Shown here piece by piece: positions 44,960 to 47,820 of a stretch of 47,820 nt of DNA (positions are counted from its first letter, which is position 1; every line of letters begins with the position of its first letter). Below the pieces are notes generated by a model, which was given only the letters and a program-made list of their open reading frames with translations, was not told the origin of the DNA and made no database searches. A program made the translations under genes and the position numbers. Where the stretch lies: the NCBI GenBank assembly GCA_947478785.1, contig CANJXI010000025.1, positions 1-47,820 of the forward strand, in the 5' to 3' direction. The stretch is from Caulobacteraceae bacterium (GTDB taxonomy: Bacteria > Pseudomonadota > Alphaproteobacteria > Caulobacterales > Caulobacteraceae).

Positions 44960-45763
44960 ATGAGCAGCCCTTTCGACATCTTCGATCTGCAGGGGCAGAC
45001 GGCGTTCGTCACCGGGGCCGGCCGGGGCGTCGGCCGCGGCATCGCGCTGCGTCTGGCCCGGCACAACGCCGCGGTGGTGGTAAACGACTATGTGGCGGAA
45101 CGCGCCCAGGCGGTGGCCGATGAAATCCGGGCCGCCGGCGGCACGGCCTTCGCCGTCCAGGCCGACGTCAGCGACACCGACGCCATCACGGCCGCCTTCG
45201 CCCAGGCCAAGGCCGAGCTGGGCGCGCCGGCGATCCTGGTCAACAACGCCGGCAACGCCGGGCCGGACGGCTTCGACACCGCCTTCCCGAATTTCTGGCA
45301 GACCGCGCCGGCCGACTGGGACCGGTTCTTCCGCGTGAACCTCTTTGGCGTGATGAACTGCTGCCGGTCCGCCGCGCCCGACATGGTCGCCAACGGATAC
45401 GGCCGGATCGTCACCATCGGCTCCGACGCCGGCCGGGTCGGCGAGACACGGCTGGCCGCCTATGGCGCGGCCAAGGCCGGGGCGGCGGGGTTCATGCGCG
45501 GGCTCGCCAAGGAGCTGGCGCGCCACGGCGTCACCGCCAACAGCGTGGCCCTGGGCAGCATCCAGCCCCCGATGTCGCCGGAGGACGAGGCCGAGTATGT
45601 CGCTTCGGACCGCGTGCGGAAACAACTCGCCCGCTATCCCATCCGGCGCCTTGGCAGGCCCGAGGACGTCGCCGCGCTGGTCGCCTACCTCGTGTCGCCC
45701 GCCGCGAGCTGGGTGACCGGCCAGACCTATCCGCTCAACGGAGGCTACTCGTCCGCCCTGTGA
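44960..45763 (+). CDS. Short-chain dehydrogenase/reductase
   Basis: This 267-residue NAD(P)-dependent oxidoreductase has the cofactor motif TGAGRGVGRG (about residues 18-27), DVSD, the NNAG motif (NNAGNAGPDG) and a catalytic Ser (TIGSDAG) with YGAAK. The C-terminus PLNGGYSSAL is of the classical SDR type. The substrate is unknown. It sits between two transporters, 12 bases after the first and with its stop overlapping a GTG of the second, so it probably acts on an imported compound. Confidence 0.92.
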   Translation: MSSPFDIFDLQGQTAFVTGAGRGVGRGIALRLARHNAAVVVNDYVAERAQAVADEIRAAGGTAFAVQADVSDTDAITAAFAQAKAELGAPAILVNNAGNAGPDGFDTAFPNFWQTAPADWDRFFRVNLFGVMNCCRSAAPDMVANGYGRIVTIGSDAGRVGETRLAAYGAAKAGAAGFMRGLAKELARHGVTANSVALGSIQPPMSPEDEAEYVASDRVRKQLARYPIRRLGRPEDVAALVAYLVSPAASWVTGQTYPLNGGYSSAL

Positions 45764-47094
45764 CGAGCCCCCAAAGATCCCGAAGGAAAACCTTGGACGC
45801 CCCATCGACGCCAATCGCACAGGCCCCCGCCGCATCCCTCAGCACGACCCAGCGCAACTGGATGCTCTTCGTCCTGCTGCTCGTGGGCGTCTGCGCGGTG
45901 ACCGACCGTTCGATCATCGCCCTGGTGCTGGAGCCCATAAAGATCGAGTTCCACCTCAGCGACGGCCAGCTTGGCGTGCTCGCGGGGCTGGCGTTCTCGC
46001 TGGCCCATGCGGTGGTCTCGCTGCCGGCGGCCGCGCTGGCGGACCGGACGCACCGCACGCGGCTGATCGCCGCCGCCCTGGCCTTCTGGAGCGTGGCCAC
46101 CGCGCTGGCCGGCGTGGCCCAGAACTATGTCCAGCTCCTGCTCTCCCGGCTGGTGGTGGGCGCGGGCGAGGCCGGGGGGCAGTCGGCGACCATGTCCTCC
46201 GTCGCCGACCTGTTCCCGCCGGAGCGGCGTTCGACGGCGATTTCGATCTACTATCTCTGCGCGCCCGTCGCCGCCCTCCTGAGCGGGGTGGTGGGCGGGT
46301 TCGTGGCGGGGACCTACGGCTGGCGGGCGGCCATGGCGGCGGTGGCGGCGCCCGGCCTGCTGCTCAGCATCGTCCTGATCTTCTGTCCGGCGGTTCCGCG
46401 GGAAGCCACGCCAAAGCCCAAGGCGGCGCCCACCGAAGCCCCGGGTTGGGGCGAGGTCATGAAATTCCTGTGGAGCCAGCACGCCCTGGTCCACGTGATC
46501 CTCGCCGCGGCCCTGATCACCCTGGTCATATCCGGACCGGGGACCTTCGGCTTCTCGTTCTTCCTTCGCTACCACCACATGAACCTGCGGGCGCTGGGGC
46601 CGCTGCTCGGCGGACTGAGCGCGGTGATCGGCACGGTGGTGACCCTGGGGGCGGGCATGCTGGCCGACCAACTGGGCAAGCGCGACCCGCGCCTGCGGCT
46701 GTGGCTGGTGGTGGGCGTCCTGCTGGTCGCCACGCCGCTGACGATGCTGGCCTACGTGGCCCCGCTGGCCATCGCCTTCCCGCTCTACCTGACCCACCTG
46801 TTGATCCAGGGCGCGTGGCTGGGGCCGGTGTTCGGCGCGTCGCAGAACCTCGCCCATCCCCGGATGCGTTCACGGGTGGCCGCGATCCTGTTCGTGGTGA
46901 ACGGCCTGGTGGGCGTCGGCCTCGGCCCGGTGATCGCCGGCGTCCTCAGCGACGTCTTCAACGCCCAGGCGCCTGGGGAGGGGCTGCGCCTGTCGCTGAT
47001 CCTGACCACGGGCCTGGGTTTCTGGGCGGCGCTGCATCTCTACCTAGCGACGCGCACGCTGAAGGCCGATCTCGCTCGGGCCGGGGCGGCCTGA
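45760..47094 (+). CDS. MFS transporter, spinster-like
   Basis: This protein of up to 444 residues has 12 predicted helices. Helix 1 contains LFVLLLVGVCAVTDRSIIALVLEPIKIEF, and the SRLVVGAGEAGGQSATMSSVADLFPPERRSTAISIYYL region is typical of the spinster-type branch. The first possible start, GTG 45760, overlaps the SDR stop by four bases. TTG 45793, in the same frame, has GAAGGA at a good distance and may be the real start. The substrate is unknown. Confidence 0.87.
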   Translation: MTSPQRSRRKTLDAPSTPIAQAPAASLSTTQRNWMLFVLLLVGVCAVTDRSIIALVLEPIKIEFHLSDGQLGVLAGLAFSLAHAVVSLPAAALADRTHRTRLIAAALAFWSVATALAGVAQNYVQLLLSRLVVGAGEAGGQSATMSSVADLFPPERRSTAISIYYLCAPVAALLSGVVGGFVAGTYGWRAAMAAVAAPGLLLSIVLIFCPAVPREATPKPKAAPTEAPGWGEVMKFLWSQHALVHVILAAALITLVISGPGTFGFSFFLRYHHMNLRALGPLLGGLSAVIGTVVTLGAGMLADQLGKRDPRLRLWLVVGVLLVATPLTMLAYVAPLAIAFPLYLTHLLIQGAWLGPVFGASQNLAHPRMRSRVAAILFVVNGLVGVGLGPVIAGVLSDVFNAQAPGEGLRLSLILTTGLGFWAALHLYLATRTLKADLARAGAA

Positions 47095-47112
47095 CGCCGC
47101 GGCGGGCGTCGG

Positions 47113-47820
47113 CTATTCGGCGGCGACGCGGGTGATGCCGATCTTGGGGGCGAGTTCGCCCGCCGCGTAGCGCTTGGCCATGGCCGAGAGCGGGATCGCC
47201 TTGATCGAACGGGCGTGGCCGGCCGTGCCGAACTCCTCGAAGCGCTGCTTGCAGACCGCGCGCATCGCGTCCATCGCGGGCTTCAGATATTTGCGCGGGT
47301 CGAACTCGCCGGGGTTCTCGGCGAACACCTTGCGGATGGCGCCGGTCATGGCCATCCGGTTGTCGGTGTCGATGTTGATCTTGCGCACGCCGTGCTTGAT
47401 GCCGCGCTGGATCTCCTCCACCGGCACGCCCCAGGTCTGGGGCATCTCGCCGCCGTACTGGTTGATGATGTCCTGCAGGTCCTGCGGCACCGAGGATGAG
47501 CCATGCATCACCAGGTGGGTGTTGGGCAGGCGCTGGTGGATCTCCTCGATGACGTTCATGGCCAGGACGTCGCCATCCGGCTTGCGGGTGAACTTGTAGG
47601 CGCCGTGGCTGGTGCCCATGGCGATGGCCAGCGCATCGACGCCGGTAGCCTTCACGAAGTCGACGGCCTGGTCGGGATCGGTCAGCAGTTGTGAGTGGTC
47701 GAGCTTGCCCTCGAAGCCGTGGCCGTCCTCCTTCTCGCCCATGCCGGTCTCGAGGCTGCCCAGCACGCCGAGCTCGCCCTCGACCGAGGCGCCGACCCAG
47801 TGGGCCATGTCGCAGACCGC
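47113..47820 (-). CDS. fba: Class II fructose-bisphosphate aldolase, N-terminus beyond the window
   Basis: The aldolase interconverts fructose 1,6-bisphosphate with the two triose phosphates in glycolysis and gluconeogenesis. The visible C-terminal 235 residues include [36 protein letters not shown] (zinc His and phosphate loop) and [11 protein letters not shown]. The frame is open to the last base (codons AVCD precede Met), so the start lies outside. It converges on the MFS gene with 18 bases between. Confidence 0.93.
   Translation of the reverse strand, partial: AVCDMAHWVGASVEGELGVLGSLETGMGEKEDGHGFEGKLDHSQLLTDPDQAVDFVKATGVDALAIAMGTSHGAYKFTRKPDGDVLAMNVIEEIHQRLPNTHLVMHGSSSVPQDLQDIINQYGGEMPQTWGVPVEEIQRGIKHGVRKINIDTDNRMAMTGAIRKVFAENPGEFDPRKYLKPAMDAMRAVCKQRFEEFGTAGHARSIKAIPLSAMAKRYAAGELAPKIGITRVAAE

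Noticed and set aside
43007..45835. Open frame of about 940 codons on the minus strand opposite the TspO, MHS and SDR genes.
   Set aside because: It is rich in Gly, Arg, His and Gln without domains; the plus-strand genes carry clear family motifs.

Overview
The window is high-GC, densely packed chromosomal DNA from an alphaproteobacterium. The best fit is Caulobacterales (Caulobacter or Phenylobacterium type). The evidence is an RcdA-family gene (a CtrA-degradation adaptor known from Caulobacter) next to a DUF1192 gene, a PEP-CTERM protein with the PEPxxW variant, and the cluster rplU-rpmA-GNAT-obgE-proB-proA-nadD-rsfS-rlmH-LytM factor-ctpA-YibQ-rppH. I see no transposase, phage gene, CRISPR array, tRNA or rRNA. 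No stretch of more than 300 bases lacks a gene.

Layout. 1-749: the end of an unknown gene and a small membrane protein. 746-13515, minus strand: a long housekeeping cluster read from rplU towards rppH, covering ribosomal proteins L21 and L27, ribosome assembly and silencing (ObgE, RsfS, RlmH), proline synthesis (ProB, an unusual ProA), NAD synthesis (NadD), envelope proteolysis and cell-wall control (CtpA, a catalytically degenerate LytM protein, a YibQ-type deacetylase) and RNA decapping (RppH). Two genes in this part carry single-base frameshifts. 13694-16621: a small hydrophilic protein, then a rubrerythrin / HdrD-like iron-sulfur protein / DUF3501 set. 16639-19976: fatty-acid beta-oxidation (FadJ-type fusion enzyme and thiolase). 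20126-23719: a YdbH-YnbE-YdbL set for lipid traffic between the membranes. 23736-28617: glyoxylate shunt (aceA, aceB) with a divergent ScfR/RamB-type regulator. 28690-33149: a fused double TetR regulator facing two paralogous GPH-type transporters. 33338-35570: quinone oxidoreductase, DUF1192, rcdA and rpmE. 35689-39074: ABC exporter, inositol monophosphatase and thiE. 39089-42611: cytochrome bd oxidase with a tiny DUF2474 partner, divergent from bfd-bfr iron-storage genes. 42670-47094: a TspO-like protein and a transporter-SDR-transporter operon. The right edge cuts a class II fructose-bisphosphate aldolase gene.

The points most worth a second look are non-coding. A perfect sigma-54 promoter lies upstream of rcdA inside a 9-bp inverted repeat. 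A 52-nt block is shared by the upstream regions of the two GPH transporter paralogs. A cluster of TGTCAC/GTGACA half-sites lies between aceA and its likely regulator. Matching Fur-box-like sites precede bfd and bfr. Two genes (rsfS and a CBU_0592-family gene) appear to need CTG start codons. Among the proteins, the rubrerythrin/HdrD-like/DUF3501 set is the best candidate for an undescribed system: its gene order is conserved in other bacteria as I remember them, but I know of no assigned function.
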